Source of the DNA: Stenotrophomonas sp. ATCM1_4 | GTDB taxonomy: Bacteria > Pseudomonadota > Gammaproteobacteria > Xanthomonadales > Xanthomonadaceae | Direction of reading: 5' to 3' | Assembly (NCBI RefSeq): GCF_004348115.1 | Contig: NZ_QPFB01000001.1 | Location: 3,984,028 to 4,048,027, forward strand | DNA length: 64,000 nt | Part shown: positions 52,122-59,836 of the stretch, one piece after another | How the letters are laid out: each line of letters begins with the position of its first letter | Numbering within the stretch: position 1 is the stretch's first letter | Notes under the pieces: model-generated | What the model was told of the DNA's origin: nothing | The model's database searches: none | The model's input: the letters and a program-made list of their open reading frames with translations, nothing else | Position numbers and translations under genes: made by a program

Positions 52122-52457
52122 CTATGGCTTAGGCGCGCCCTTCTTTTTGGCCTTCAGTTCGGCAGCCAGCTTCCGTTGTTCGGCAGGGGTCATACTCGCT
52201 GCCGCAAAAATGATGTCTGCAAGCACATCATTGTCGGCTAGCAGATAGGCCAATGGAACGCCAAGCTCCTTCGCGAGCTTGCTTGCTGTTGCGAAGTCGG
52301 GTTCCGAAGTCCCCAACTCGTATCGTGTAATCCTGCTGGACACGACTTCCTCCGAGAGGCCAATTCGCCTACCAAGCTCACGCTGGGAGATGCCCAAAGC
52401 CAAACGCGCCTCCTTCAGGCGCTTGGCGAACATGCTGCGGAGATTGGGAGACAACAT
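52122..52457 (-). CDS. XRE-family transcriptional regulator
   Basis: A 111-residue protein with an N-terminal HTH_3 domain (FAKRLKEARLALGISQRELGRRIGLSEEVVSSRITRYELGTSEPDFATASKLAKELGVPLAYLL) and a short helical C-terminus rich in Lys. It is divergent from the four small genes to the right. Two palindromes in the gap (52476-52493 and 52519-52535), sharing the half-site CTACA/TGTAG, are its likely operators, so it probably represses itself and the rightward genes. Confidence 0.88.
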   Translation of the reverse strand: MLSPNLRSMFAKRLKEARLALGISQRELGRRIGLSEEVVSSRITRYELGTSEPDFATASKLAKELGVPLAYLLADNDVLADIIFAAASMTPAEQRKLAAELKAKKKGAPKP

Positions 52458-52475
52458 AGGCCGTGGAAGAGTAGT

Positions 52476-52535
52476 CCTGTAGCACCCTACAGGATGGCTT
52501 CCTTGGCTTATCTTGTATGCTACAGTAAATGTAGC
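52476..52535. promoter_or_regulatory. Two palindromic operator candidates for the XRE regulator
   Basis: CCTGTAG-cacc-CTACAGG (52476-52493) and GCTACA-gtaaa-TGTAGC (52519-52535) share the half-site TGTAG/CTACA and flank the divergent promoter region just upstream of the XRE gene. Another perfect hairpin, AAGCCTTG-tacgg-CAAGGCTT, lies at 52595-52615 in the same 249-bp gap (52458-52706). No supported ORF lies in it. Confidence 0.7.
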
Positions 52536-52706
52536 AAATGGGGCGCAATGGACTTAGTTGCTCCTGCGTGAGCGGGTAGCGCCACTTCGCCGGAAAGCCT
52601 TGTACGGCAAGGCTTGCGAGGGGAGTTGCCGTCTTTAAGGTGCAAGTGAGTTAGTCGGTGGCGCCTATGGCGTGTTGTACGAAATTGCCAACCACAGGGG
52701 GGATAG

Positions 52707-53057
52707 ATGAGTCAGCACATGGAGCCTAGCGGAACTTCCGCTCAGCCCGGAGTTCTGCCCGAGCACATCCGGCAGAACTTGAAGAAGTACCGCCAGCATG
52801 CCGAGCGCATCACTTGCCTCGAATGCGGCTACGTAGGTCCGATGGGTATCAAGGCACGCATCAAACCTTGGTATGCCACTTGGTGGGGAAGCATCCTGCT
52901 GGCCGCGATTGCGGCAAGCATTGCCTCTGTCCTGTTTGGCGGTATTGGGATGATGGCCGCTGTCATCGTGGGCGGTTTGGTAAGCGCTCTGGCGCTCTCG
53001 GGCAGCCGAGACATCCATTCCTGCCCCAATTGCGAAGCCGACCTGCAACGGCGCTGA
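52707..53057 (+). CDS. Small zinc-ribbon membrane protein
   Basis: A 116-residue protein with two Cys pairs, CLECG near residue 38 and CPNCE near the C-terminus, flanking one or two closely spaced hydrophobic helices (ILLAAIAASIASVLFGGIGMMAAVIVGGLVSALAL). The cysteines could form a split zinc ribbon at the inner membrane surface. First gene of a rightward set; a GGGGGGATAG ribosome-binding region precedes ATG 52707. No family recognised; function unknown. Confidence 0.65.
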   Translation: MSQHMEPSGTSAQPGVLPEHIRQNLKKYRQHAERITCLECGYVGPMGIKARIKPWYATWWGSILLAAIAASIASVLFGGIGMMAAVIVGGLVSALALSGSRDIHSCPNCEADLQRR

Positions 53058-53107
53058 GTGGCGCTGGCGACTGGCATTTCCCTTACCAACATCCAATGAG
53101 GAGCCTC

Positions 53108-53542
53108 ATGCGCGCCTTCCGCTCGCTTTGCATTGCCATCGTTCTGTTCTCGCTAGCCGGTTGCGACCAGCTCGCCTCTATGGTCGGTCCCAGCGAACTG
53201 GTGTCATTCGGCTACGTTCGGCCTGTTTCATGCGAGCGGCGAGGCCCCATCAGCTACAACTGCGTGATGAGGAACTACCTCAATGAGCTGCGTGAAGCGA
53301 ACATGGAGTGTGCTGGCTTCGATGCGCAGGGGCGCATGGTGGGAACTTCAAAGCGTGTGCATGCGCTGTGGGGTACCACGATGCAGCCAAGCGAAGAGCG
53401 AATCGCGACCGTCTTCTATGAGGAGGGGGCTGCAACGCTGGTCTGTGTTGACGTGAGGGACAGTATCCCGCCCTACAAGCGAATGCGCGAACTTATCTCC
53501 GACTCAAAGGCGAAGGACATCACTTCCGTTCTGTCCCTCTAA
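53108..53542 (+). CDS. Lipoprotein of unknown function
   Basis: A 144-residue product with lipobox FSLAGC, so probably membrane-anchored through the Cys. The mature region has four further cysteines (VSCERRG, YNCVMR, MECAG, LVCVD) and no recognisable domain. ATG 53108 has GAGGAG immediately upstream; an earlier ATG at 53096 is in frame. Second in the rightward set of small element genes. Confidence 0.65.
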   Translation: MRAFRSLCIAIVLFSLAGCDQLASMVGPSELVSFGYVRPVSCERRGPISYNCVMRNYLNELREANMECAGFDAQGRMVGTSKRVHALWGTTMQPSEERIATVFYEEGAATLVCVDVRDSIPPYKRMRELISDSKAKDITSVLSL

Positions 53543-53572
53543 CCAATCCAGTAAGAATGAAGGCGAATCGCA

Positions 53573-53734
53573 ATGGCAACGTATGAAGTGAAGATGGGCC
53601 GTCCCGGTGGCGGCAGCGGCACGTTCGTGGTGACGGTCAACGCCAGCACCCCGGACCAAGCCCGACGTACCGCCGAAGCCCAGAACCCCGGTTACAAGGC
53701 GCAGTCCGTCTATCGCCTGCCGTACTCGAATTGA
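53573..53734 (+). CDS. Small conserved-looking protein (53 residues)
   Basis: A short ORF translating as MATYEVKMGRPGGGSGTFVV and continuing with an A-x-T-P-D-Q-A-R-R-T-A-E segment and NPGYKAQSVYRLPYSN. It has alternating beta-like strands and one helix but no signal or membrane segment. It lies 30 bp after the lipoprotein gene and 19 bp before the next gene, so it fits the operon. The regular amphipathic pattern supports a real protein; function unknown. Confidence 0.6.
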   Translation: MATYEVKMGRPGGGSGTFVVTVNASTPDQARRTAEAQNPGYKAQSVYRLPYSN

Positions 53735-53753
53735 CCTGACACAAGGACGAAAA

Positions 53754-54584
53754 ATGTTGAATCGAATTGTATTGGTAACGGCTTTGGCGCTGTGTCCGCT
53801 GGCATCGCAGGCTCAAGTCGCCCCGCTGGTGGTCAGTGGGCAATGGGAGTATCGCGACGCGTCGCAGAAGGAGACGGATGAAGGGGTGAACCTTTGCTTC
53901 CGGCTGGACACTGCATCGACGGCACGGAGTCCCCAGCTACGCCAGTTCGGCGGTGCCCTGTGCGTGTCCAATCCCGCTGAGGGTGCAAAGCTGCTTGGCA
54001 TTGTCCAAGGGCCGCATCGGGTCGGATGCGGTTACAGCGCCAAGGGCGAGGCTGCCGTGGTCCTGTCGGGCTTGCGAGTGCTGCCCGAAGACGAAATGTA
54101 CGATGAGCGGCTGGAAGCCCGTCTGGCGGACGTGAAAGCCAAGCGAACTACGTCTCCGCTAGTTTCCGATTGCGGCAACAAGGAACCAGTGGTCTCTGCG
54201 GGCTTCAAAAGCATCTACGACGCTATCGCGGCGCTGAAGGCGCATCCAAACTATGCCAGTCTGTCGATGTCGGATTTTGCGCGCATAGACGCCGTCAGCG
54301 GCCTTGCCGAGTTGGATGCCAGCACGCAGATGTTCTTGCCGCCCGGTTCGTCCGATACGCTGGTCATGTACACCGAGAACAATGTAGGCACACCATTCCT
54401 GACCGTAGAGCGCTTCGACGGTCGGCAATGGCGGGATGTCAGCGCCACAACTCTGCCCGGATACGTCAACAGGAATGGCAGCAACTACTACCTCGATGTG
54501 AGTGGCGGCGCTGGCAAGGTTCGAAATCTTCCGGCGAGGAAGGCTTGGCGCTATAGCGGGGGGCGATTTGTTGCAGAGAACTGA
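53754..54584 (+). CDS. Exported protein of unknown function
   Basis: A 276-residue protein with a signal peptide (MLNRIVLVTALALCPLASQA). The mature part has paired cysteines (NLCFRLD, ALCVSN, VGCGYS, VSDCGN) and a C-terminal beta-rich region with YVNRNGSNYYLDVSGGAGKVRNLPARKAWRYSGGRFV. No family recognised. Last of the rightward set. The following 165 bp (54585-54749) up to the rho-tail copy contain no supported gene. Confidence 0.7.
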   Translation: MLNRIVLVTALALCPLASQAQVAPLVVSGQWEYRDASQKETDEGVNLCFRLDTASTARSPQLRQFGGALCVSNPAEGAKLLGIVQGPHRVGCGYSAKGEAAVVLSGLRVLPEDEMYDERLEARLADVKAKRTTSPLVSDCGNKEPVVSAGFKSIYDAIAALKAHPNYASLSMSDFARIDAVSGLAELDASTQMFLPPGSSDTLVMYTENNVGTPFLTVERFDGRQWRDVSATTLPGYVNRNGSNYYLDVSGGAGKVRNLPARKAWRYSGGRFVAEN

Positions 54585-54749
54585 GCGCGTAGAGTTCCTC
54601 CCCCCGTGGGGCCTACCTCAGACTCTGCACTCCGACATTGACCCCCAAGCCTATGTTTCCAGCGCGCCACCAAGCGCTCCGACGGTAGGCCATGAACACC
54701 TACGACTAATCGTATAACACTGTAAAAACAGGGTTTTTGACTGTCTTGG

Positions 54750-54875
54750 AAGATACAAATCCTCGAAGAAGCTCGCCCGCACCCGATGGTGGAAATCGTC
54801 GCAATATGGTTCCTGCTGGACAAGATGAAGAACACCAAGTCCAACGACGAGTTCTTCGGTTCGATGAAGCGCTGA
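54750..54875 (+). pseudogene. rho: rho 3'-end fragment: diverged element copy joined to the ancestral rho terminus, containing attR
   Basis: Read in the rho frame this gives [20 protein letters not shown] and then [21 protein letters not shown] and TGA. The first 60 nt are a diverged copy of the rho tail (one extra codon, several substitutions). From 54810 to 54871 (attR) the match to attL is perfect, and TGA is the ancestral rho stop. The pattern shows that the element's attP carries a longer rho-like stretch than the identical core. Confidence 0.85.
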
Positions 54876-54899
54876 TCCGATCACCGGATGCGTTGCAGC

Positions 54900-54927
54900 A
54901 GAAAGCCCCGCGCAAGCGGGGCTTTCT
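54900..54927. terminator. Ancestral rho terminator, now separated from rho
   Basis: AGAAAGCCCCGC-GCAA-GCGGGGCTTTCT is a perfect 12-bp stem followed by GTT. Before insertion it lay about 25 bp after the rho stop codon; it still serves the minus-strand gene ending at 54945. Confidence 0.85.
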
Positions 54928-54944
54928 GTTCTCCCGGCAGGAAA

Positions 54945-55835
54945 TCAGCCGCCCTGCAGCGGGGTCAGCAGGCGCGGGCCGGTGTTGCGGTCGGCCATGT
55001 AGACGCCGCCTTCGGCCAGGCTGTCGGGTGAGGTCTCCACGTTGCGGTCTTCCGTGCGCCAGGGCGCACGCTCACGCGGGCCGGCCACATAGCTGACCCA
55101 GCGACCATAGGTTTCGGCCCCCTTGTCCCGGCCGCGGTCCATCGCGTAATTGATCGGCACGCGCACGTTCCAATAGGGCCGCGAGGCGACGTCACCTTCG
55201 GTGGGGACCCGGAACGTCCAGCCCTTCGCCGCCGCTATCGCATTGCGGGCCAGCACCTCGCGGAAACGCCGCTGGTCGGATTCACGGCTGAGGAAGGTCA
55301 GGTTCACCTGCTCGGCGAAGGCATCCTCGACCTTTCCGTCGCGGCCAACCTTCACCAGCAAGTAGACGCTGCCGGTTGCGCCTGCGCGGAAGGCCAACTC
55401 GGGATACCGCGGCGGATCCATCTGGATGCTTGCGACGTTCTGCGGATCGGTGGAGTCGTACTTCTGGAAGCTCACCCCACGCAGGCTGACCTCGTAGCTG
55501 CCGCCCTCCAGCTTGCGCGCGACCACCCGCAGGCTCATCGGTGCCACCGCGCGGACCAGCTTCCCGTCCACGACGATGGGTTCAAAACGCCACTGCAGCG
55601 CACTGTCGCGCACCAGCTTGACCACGCCCTCGGGCAAAGTCTCCTCCTGGCGGAGCACCAACCTGGACACCGATCCATCGGTCTCGATATGCACATCGCC
55701 ACTGACCAGCATGCTGCTTTCCACCTGCTGGCGGACCTGAGCCACGCTGCCCGGCGACGGCTCGGCAACCACCAGCGCGGGAAGGCCCAGCAACAACACC
55801 CCGGCCAGGCCCAACGCGCCGATTCGAACGTTCAT
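54945..55835 (-). CDS. Exported TonB-C-like protein, copy A of a tandem pair
   Basis: A 296-residue protein with signal peptide (LGLAGVLLLGLPALVVAE). The middle holds a TonB C-terminal-like module (DPPRYPELAFRAGATGSVYLLVKVGRDGKVEDAFAEQVNL) of the energy-transducer type, but there is no N-terminal membrane anchor and no Pro-rich spacer. It ends GPRLLTPLQGG exactly as its neighbour does. It may bind envelope partners in the periplasm; function unknown. It is the downstream member of a tandem duplication and now abuts the element's right end. Confidence 0.75.
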   Translation of the reverse strand: MNVRIGALGLAGVLLLGLPALVVAEPSPGSVAQVRQQVESSMLVSGDVHIETDGSVSRLVLRQEETLPEGVVKLVRDSALQWRFEPIVVDGKLVRAVAPMSLRVVARKLEGGSYEVSLRGVSFQKYDSTDPQNVASIQMDPPRYPELAFRAGATGSVYLLVKVGRDGKVEDAFAEQVNLTFLSRESDQRRFREVLARNAIAAAKGWTFRVPTEGDVASRPYWNVRVPINYAMDRGRDKGAETYGRWVSYVAGPRERAPWRTEDRNVETSPDSLAEGGVYMADRNTGPRLLTPLQGG

Positions 55836-55924
55836 GCTCACATCCTTGAGATTGAAGTGCCCCGATTACAACGCAAACCCGATGACCGCATCAATCACGC
55901 CACGCCGGGATACCTGTCGGTTGC

Positions 55925-56812
55925 TCAACCGCCTTGCAACGGGGTCAGCAGGCGCGGGCCGCTGTTGCCGTCGGCCATGTAGACACCACCGTCCTCCAGG
56001 GCATCCAGCGAGAACCAGGTCTGCGCGGCCGATTCCGCCCATGGCGCACGCTGAATGGGCCCGGCCACGTAGATCTGCCAATGGCCGTACTCCCTTACCG
56101 CCGGCTGTGCTCTATCGGTGAAGGAGTAGTCCGCCGGCACCCAGACATCCCAATATGGGCGACCCGCAAGGTCTCCTTCCGTAGGTGTGCGATAGCTCCA
56201 CTTCAACGCCTGCTCGATCGCACTCTCGGAGAACAACTGGCGGAACTTCAGCTGATCCCGTTCGCGGCTGACGAACTTCAGGTTGACCTGCTCGGCGGAT
56301 GCCTGCATCACCTTGCCATCCCTGCCAATCCGCAAACGCAGGTAAACGGTGCCGCCAACACCAAGGTCAATGGCTTCACGCGGATAACGCGGCGGCGTCG
56401 TGCTGATACATGAAAGACCGCGCGGATCATCCTTGCCACCGCCGATGAAGTTCACTCCGCGCAGTGCTACCTCGAAGTTGCCGTCGTCCCGTTGCTTGGC
56501 CACTACCCGCAGACTGACGGGCACCTTCGCGCGCACGGGCTGACCCTGTTCGCGGACCGGCTCGAACCGCCATGGCAGCACCGTGGCGCGTACGTAGCCG
56601 GCAATGGCCGTCGGCAGCATCTCTTCCCTGTCCAGTTGCAACGAGGCGACCGTGCCCTCCTCGCTGAGCAGCAGCTCCCCCTTGACGAGCATGCTGCGCT
56701 CGATGCGCCCGCGCACCTCCGTGATGCTGCTGCCTCCCGCTGCCATACCGGCGCCGGACATGCCCAGCAACAGCCCGGCCACCATCACCCACGCACTGAA
56801 CCTGCCACGCAT
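55925..56812 (-). CDS. Exported TonB-C-like protein, copy B of a tandem pair
   Basis: A 295-residue paralogue of the next gene downstream, aligning along its length: signal peptide, SSITEVRGRIERSMLVKGEL, WRFEPV, SLRVVAK, TPPRYPREAIDLGVGGTVYLRLRIGRDGKV, then PTEGDLAGRPYWDVWVP and the shared end GPRLLTPLQGG. Divergence is substantial (roughly half the residues by eye), so the duplication is not recent. Gap to copy A is 89 bp. Function unknown. Confidence 0.75.
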   Translation of the reverse strand: MRGRFSAWVMVAGLLLGMSGAGMAAGGSSITEVRGRIERSMLVKGELLLSEEGTVASLQLDREEMLPTAIAGYVRATVLPWRFEPVREQGQPVRAKVPVSLRVVAKQRDDGNFEVALRGVNFIGGGKDDPRGLSCISTTPPRYPREAIDLGVGGTVYLRLRIGRDGKVMQASAEQVNLKFVSRERDQLKFRQLFSESAIEQALKWSYRTPTEGDLAGRPYWDVWVPADYSFTDRAQPAVREYGHWQIYVAGPIQRAPWAESAAQTWFSLDALEDGGVYMADGNSGPRLLTPLQGG

Positions 56813-56880
56813 AGCCCACCCCGTTGGATCCCCTTGGTCGGCGGATTACAGCGCAGGCATCGCCCGGCCGCAATGCCCCC

Positions 56881-58611
56881 TCAGGCCACGCGCAGCGCGC
56901 GCGGATACGGCGGTGTGTCCGGGAACTCACCCCTGCCGAAGCCCTGCTGCAGCCCCTGCCACCACGATGGCTCGAACAGCTCGCCGTAGCGCTCCTGCAC
57001 CACGTCCAGCAATGCGCGGGGCAGGCCCATGAACAATGCGAAACGTTCCGGGAACACGTCGTTGGGCGCGACGTGGAACCACGGCTCGCCGGCCATGGCC
57101 TCCTCCTCGCTGCGCGGTGTTGGCCAGGCCCGGAAGTTGCAGTCGGTGACCAGGCACAACTCGTCGTAGTCGTAGAACACCGCACGGCCGTGCCGGGAGA
57201 CACCGAAGTTCTTCAGCAACATGTCGCCGGGAAAGATGTTGTTGCAGGCCATGTCACGGATGGCCTGCGCGTAGTCCAACGCCGCGGCGCGGGCGGCTTC
57301 ACTGCCCTGCTCGCGCAGGTAGAGGTTGAGGGGCCGGAAACGGCGCTGCACGTAGCACAGCGTGATTACCACGTCCCCGCCTTCGACCTGCACGCTGTGG
57401 CTGCATTGGTTGACCAGCTCATCGAGCAGTTCCGGCGCGAAGCGGCTGACCGGGAAGCGCAGGTGGCGATAGGGCTGGGCGTCAAGCAGGCGGCCGATGC
57501 GGTCCAGATTGAAGACCAGCGCGTACTTCTCCTCCACGTCCTGGCGGCTCATGGTCTTGGGCCAGGCGAAGCGGTCGCGGATCAGCTTGAACACCAGCGG
57601 ATAGCTCGGCAACGTGAACACCGCCATCACCATGCCGGGGGTGCCTTCGGCATGTACCAGCCGCTCGTTGGCATGCTGCTGGAAATGGCTGAAGAAGGTG
57701 CGATAGCGCTCGGTCTTGCCCTGCTTGGCGCGGCCCAGCACGGTGTAGATCTCATCGACCGGCTTACCCGGCAGGATGCTGCGCAGGAACACCACCGCGT
57801 CGGCGACGGTGGGCAGGTCGGCCTGGAAATAGCTGCGCGAGACACCGAACAGATGTGCCACGTCGCGGCGTCGGCTCAGCACCGCTTCCACGCGGACGCC
57901 TTCCTCCCCGTTGACCAGCGCGATCACGCAGGGCGAGAAGCGGTGCTCACCGAACACGCGTCCAACCAGATATGCACGGCGCTCGCGGTAGAACACGGTC
58001 TCCAGCAGTTCGATGGCACGCACCGGGTACGTGCCCCAATGGGCGAGGTCGTCTTGCAGGCGCACCGCGATGGCCGCGGCGCAGCGCAGGCGATGCTGGT
58101 AAGGCACGTCGAAGGCATAGTCGGCGAGCAGGCGCGAGAACGCATCGGCCGGACGCGCTTCGGAAACGGCGTAGACGTGACGCGCAACCGGGTGGGTGAT
58201 GGCATCGGACGGCTCGATGTCCAGCGCCATGAACTCGATGTCGTCATCCACGCCATGGGTACCGAACAGGCGCCGGGTCAGGGTGTTGTAGAACGTCTTG
58301 TAAAGCTCGCCATCGATGCGCGATGAAACCCGTGCGTCGAAGCACTGCTTCACTTCCCGCCACAGCGCCTGCGTGGGCCGGATGTCGGCCAGCAACGCCT
58401 GCAGTTGCGCCCGGCAGCGTGCCACGCACGCGTCGTACAGCTCGATGCGTTCCACCGCATCCGTCCTGGCAGCGTTCCAGTCGCGTGTCTGGAAGCGCGT
58501 GCGCGCCCGACGGGTAATGTCGGCGAAGCCCTGGTGGTAGTCCTCGAACCCCGCAGCGATGCCTTGGGCAAGCTTGTCCGCCAGGGCGGCATCGATGACC
58601 GTTGCATTCAT
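56881..58611 (-). CDS. aceK: Isocitrate dehydrogenase kinase/phosphatase
   Basis: A 576-residue bifunctional enzyme which in E. coli switches isocitrate dehydrogenase off by phosphorylation to send carbon through the glyoxylate shunt, and back on again. Length matches E. coli AceK (578). Visible blocks include [53 protein letters not shown] with the catalytic Asp cluster, and [23 protein letters not shown] 58611 is used. It is not in an aceBAK operon here: neither aceA nor aceB is in the window. Confidence 0.95.
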   Translation of the reverse strand: MNATVIDAALADKLAQGIAAGFEDYHQGFADITRRARTRFQTRDWNAARTDAVERIELYDACVARCRAQLQALLADIRPTQALWREVKQCFDARVSSRIDGELYKTFYNTLTRRLFGTHGVDDDIEFMALDIEPSDAITHPVARHVYAVSEARPADAFSRLLADYAFDVPYQHRLRCAAAIAVRLQDDLAHWGTYPVRAIELLETVFYRERRAYLVGRVFGEHRFSPCVIALVNGEEGVRVEAVLSRRRDVAHLFGVSRSYFQADLPTVADAVVFLRSILPGKPVDEIYTVLGRAKQGKTERYRTFFSHFQQHANERLVHAEGTPGMVMAVFTLPSYPLVFKLIRDRFAWPKTMSRQDVEEKYALVFNLDRIGRLLDAQPYRHLRFPVSRFAPELLDELVNQCSHSVQVEGGDVVITLCYVQRRFRPLNLYLREQGSEAARAAALDYAQAIRDMACNNIFPGDMLLKNFGVSRHGRAVFYDYDELCLVTDCNFRAWPTPRSEEEAMAGEPWFHVAPNDVFPERFALFMGLPRALLDVVQERYGELFEPSWWQGLQQGFGRGEFPDTPPYPRALRVA

Positions 58612-58793
58612 CACGGCCGCACCGGCAATGCGCGGACTGCAGGGAGAAGATGGGATCGCATGGCTGTCGCCGGAGGGGGGATGGACATGACCATACGACA
58701 CCGCACGCCTCCCGCGACAGGGCGCCCGCCCGGCGGGAGCGTCCTTGGGCGCGAAGCCTGGAAGTCCACATCGCGCGAAAGGCCCCCCTTCCC

Positions 58794-58824
58794 CCCCTCC
58801 CCTTGCCTGCGGCAAAGGGAGGGG
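58794..58824. repeat. Palindromic repeat in the aceK upstream gap
   Basis: CCCCTCCCCTTGCC pairs with GGCAAAGGGAGGGG (one mismatch) around a 3-nt loop. It lies 55 bp past the roadblock gene stop, so it may act as its terminator. The 267-bp gap 58612-58878 also holds a GGGCGCGAAGCC copy of the arm seen at 743; no ORF is supported. Confidence 0.6.
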
Positions 58825-58878
58825 GCGGTCCGTGCGTCGTCAGGCGTACCGGCTCGCCACGACCGCGGGCTCCAGCGC

Positions 58879-59295
58879 TCAGCCGCTGGACAACTCCGCC
58901 TGGATCTTGCGACCGCACTCGCGGGCGCTCCACAGCACGTGGCCGATCACGCTGCGTTGGCCGCAGGCGGCCATCAGCAACAGCGAACCACGCGCCAGCG
59001 GGATCGACTGCATCAGCACCTTGCCTTCGCTGGCTTCCAGCATCAGCACTTCCATCGTTCCCAGCGACAGCTCGCGACCCACCGCGCTGGCCAGCGCCAG
59101 CATCGCGCTGGTCATCGCCGCCAACCGCTCGCCACTGGACTGCTGCGTGGCCGATTGGGCCAGGGCGAAACCGTCCACGCTGGCCACCACCGCCGCACGC
59201 ACGCCATCCACCGATTCGGTGAACTCCCTGAGCCGGGCATCCACCGCCGTGACTTCCCAGTCCTCCAGCACCGCTACCCCCCTTGGTTCACCCAT
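58879..59295 (-). CDS. Roadblock/LC7-domain protein (MglB-like)
   Basis: A 138-residue single Roadblock domain: VDGVRAAVVASVDGFALAQS, a central helix (SGERLAAMTSAMLALASAVGRELSLG) and a final sheet (GSLLLMAACGQRSVIGHVLWSAREC). Bacterial roadblock proteins act on Ras-like GTPases; MglB is the GAP of MglA in Myxococcus. It overlaps the 3' end of the GTPase gene by 8 bp, so the two form a module. A role in polarity or type IV pilus control is possible from the family, not shown here. Confidence 0.88.
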   Translation of the reverse strand: MGEPRGVAVLEDWEVTAVDARLREFTESVDGVRAAVVASVDGFALAQSATQQSSGERLAAMTSAMLALASAVGRELSLGTMEVLMLEASEGKVLMQSIPLARGSLLLMAACGQRSVIGHVLWSARECGRKIQAELSSG

Positions 59296-59836
59296 GTGCT
59301 TCGACCAGTGCCGCCGCTTCCACCTCGCCCATCAACACGTCCATCAACATCATCACTTCGTCTTCCGAACGCGCATCGAACGGCACCAGGGGCAGCGGGC
59401 GCCCCGCCACCTCCTGCACGCGCAGCTGGCACGCATCCAGGTCCACGTCGGGTACCAGGTCGAACTTGGACACGCCCACCACCGCCGGAACCCGGTCGGC
59501 ATGGGTGCGCAGCGTGCGCAGGTAGGTATCCAGTTCGGTCGCCACCTCCGGGCTGGAGGCATCGGCGAGGATCACCACGCCGCGCGCGCCCTGCAGCAAC
59601 ACCGGCCAGATGAAGGAGAAACGCTCCTGCCCCGGCGTACCGTACAGGCGCAGGCGGTCGCCGTTGGGCAGGCTCACGTCGGCATAGTCCATGGCCACGG
59701 TGGTGGCCAGCTTGGACGAACTGACGTCGGTGTTGAGCACGTCGGTATCGATCACGGTGCCACCGGCCACCGCACGCACCAGGGTGGACTTGCCGGCGCC
59801 CATGGCCCCGAGGACAACGATCTTGTGCTCGATCAT
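59288..59836 (-). CDS. MglA-like small Ras-superfamily GTPase
   Basis: A 182-residue GTPase: P-loop GAMGAGKST (residues 10-18), a switch I Thr region (SSSKLATTVAMDYADV), G3 in LYGTPGQERF and G4 in VSKFDL. The G3 motif has T-P-G-Q where DTAGQ is common, the usual form in the bacterial MglA-like and ATP/GTP-binding families. It is flanked by coupled roadblock (8-bp overlap) and upstream hypothetical (4-bp overlap) genes, so all three are one operon. Confidence 0.9.
   Translation of the reverse strand: MIEHKIVVLGAMGAGKSTLVRAVAGGTVIDTDVLNTDVSSSKLATTVAMDYADVSLPNGDRLRLYGTPGQERFSFIWPVLLQGARGVVILADASSPEVATELDTYLRTLRTHADRVPAVVGVSKFDLVPDVDLDACQLRVQEVAGRPLPLVPFDARSEDEVMMLMDVLMGEVEAAALVEAHG

Larger units (their letters stand above)
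43782..54871. mobile_element. 11-kb integrative element inserted in the 3' end of rho
   Basis: It is bounded by perfect 62-bp direct repeats, 43782-43843 (attL, inside rho) and 54810-54871 (attR). Contents: tyrosine integrase next to attL, HUH Rep-like protein with upstream hairpin, PRTase-like/NADAR/HEPN-like minus-strand cassette, serine resolvase, GHKL ATPase-nuclease, XRE regulator and four small exported or membrane proteins. The sequence is visibly less GC-rich than both flanks, with frequent AT-ending and AGG/AGA Arg codons. There are no conjugation, capsid or portal genes, so it looks like a satellite or a defence island carried by an integrase, perhaps mobilised or replicated with the help of the Rep protein. 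Confidence 0.88.

Noticed and set aside
52538..52590. Short leader peptides after the XRE operators
   Set aside because: ATGs giving 7-13 codon frames exist but have no convincing ribosome-binding site or composition.
53558..53587. A nine-codon ORF overlapping the start of the 53-residue gene
   Set aside because: No good ribosome-binding site and out of frame with the better-supported small protein.
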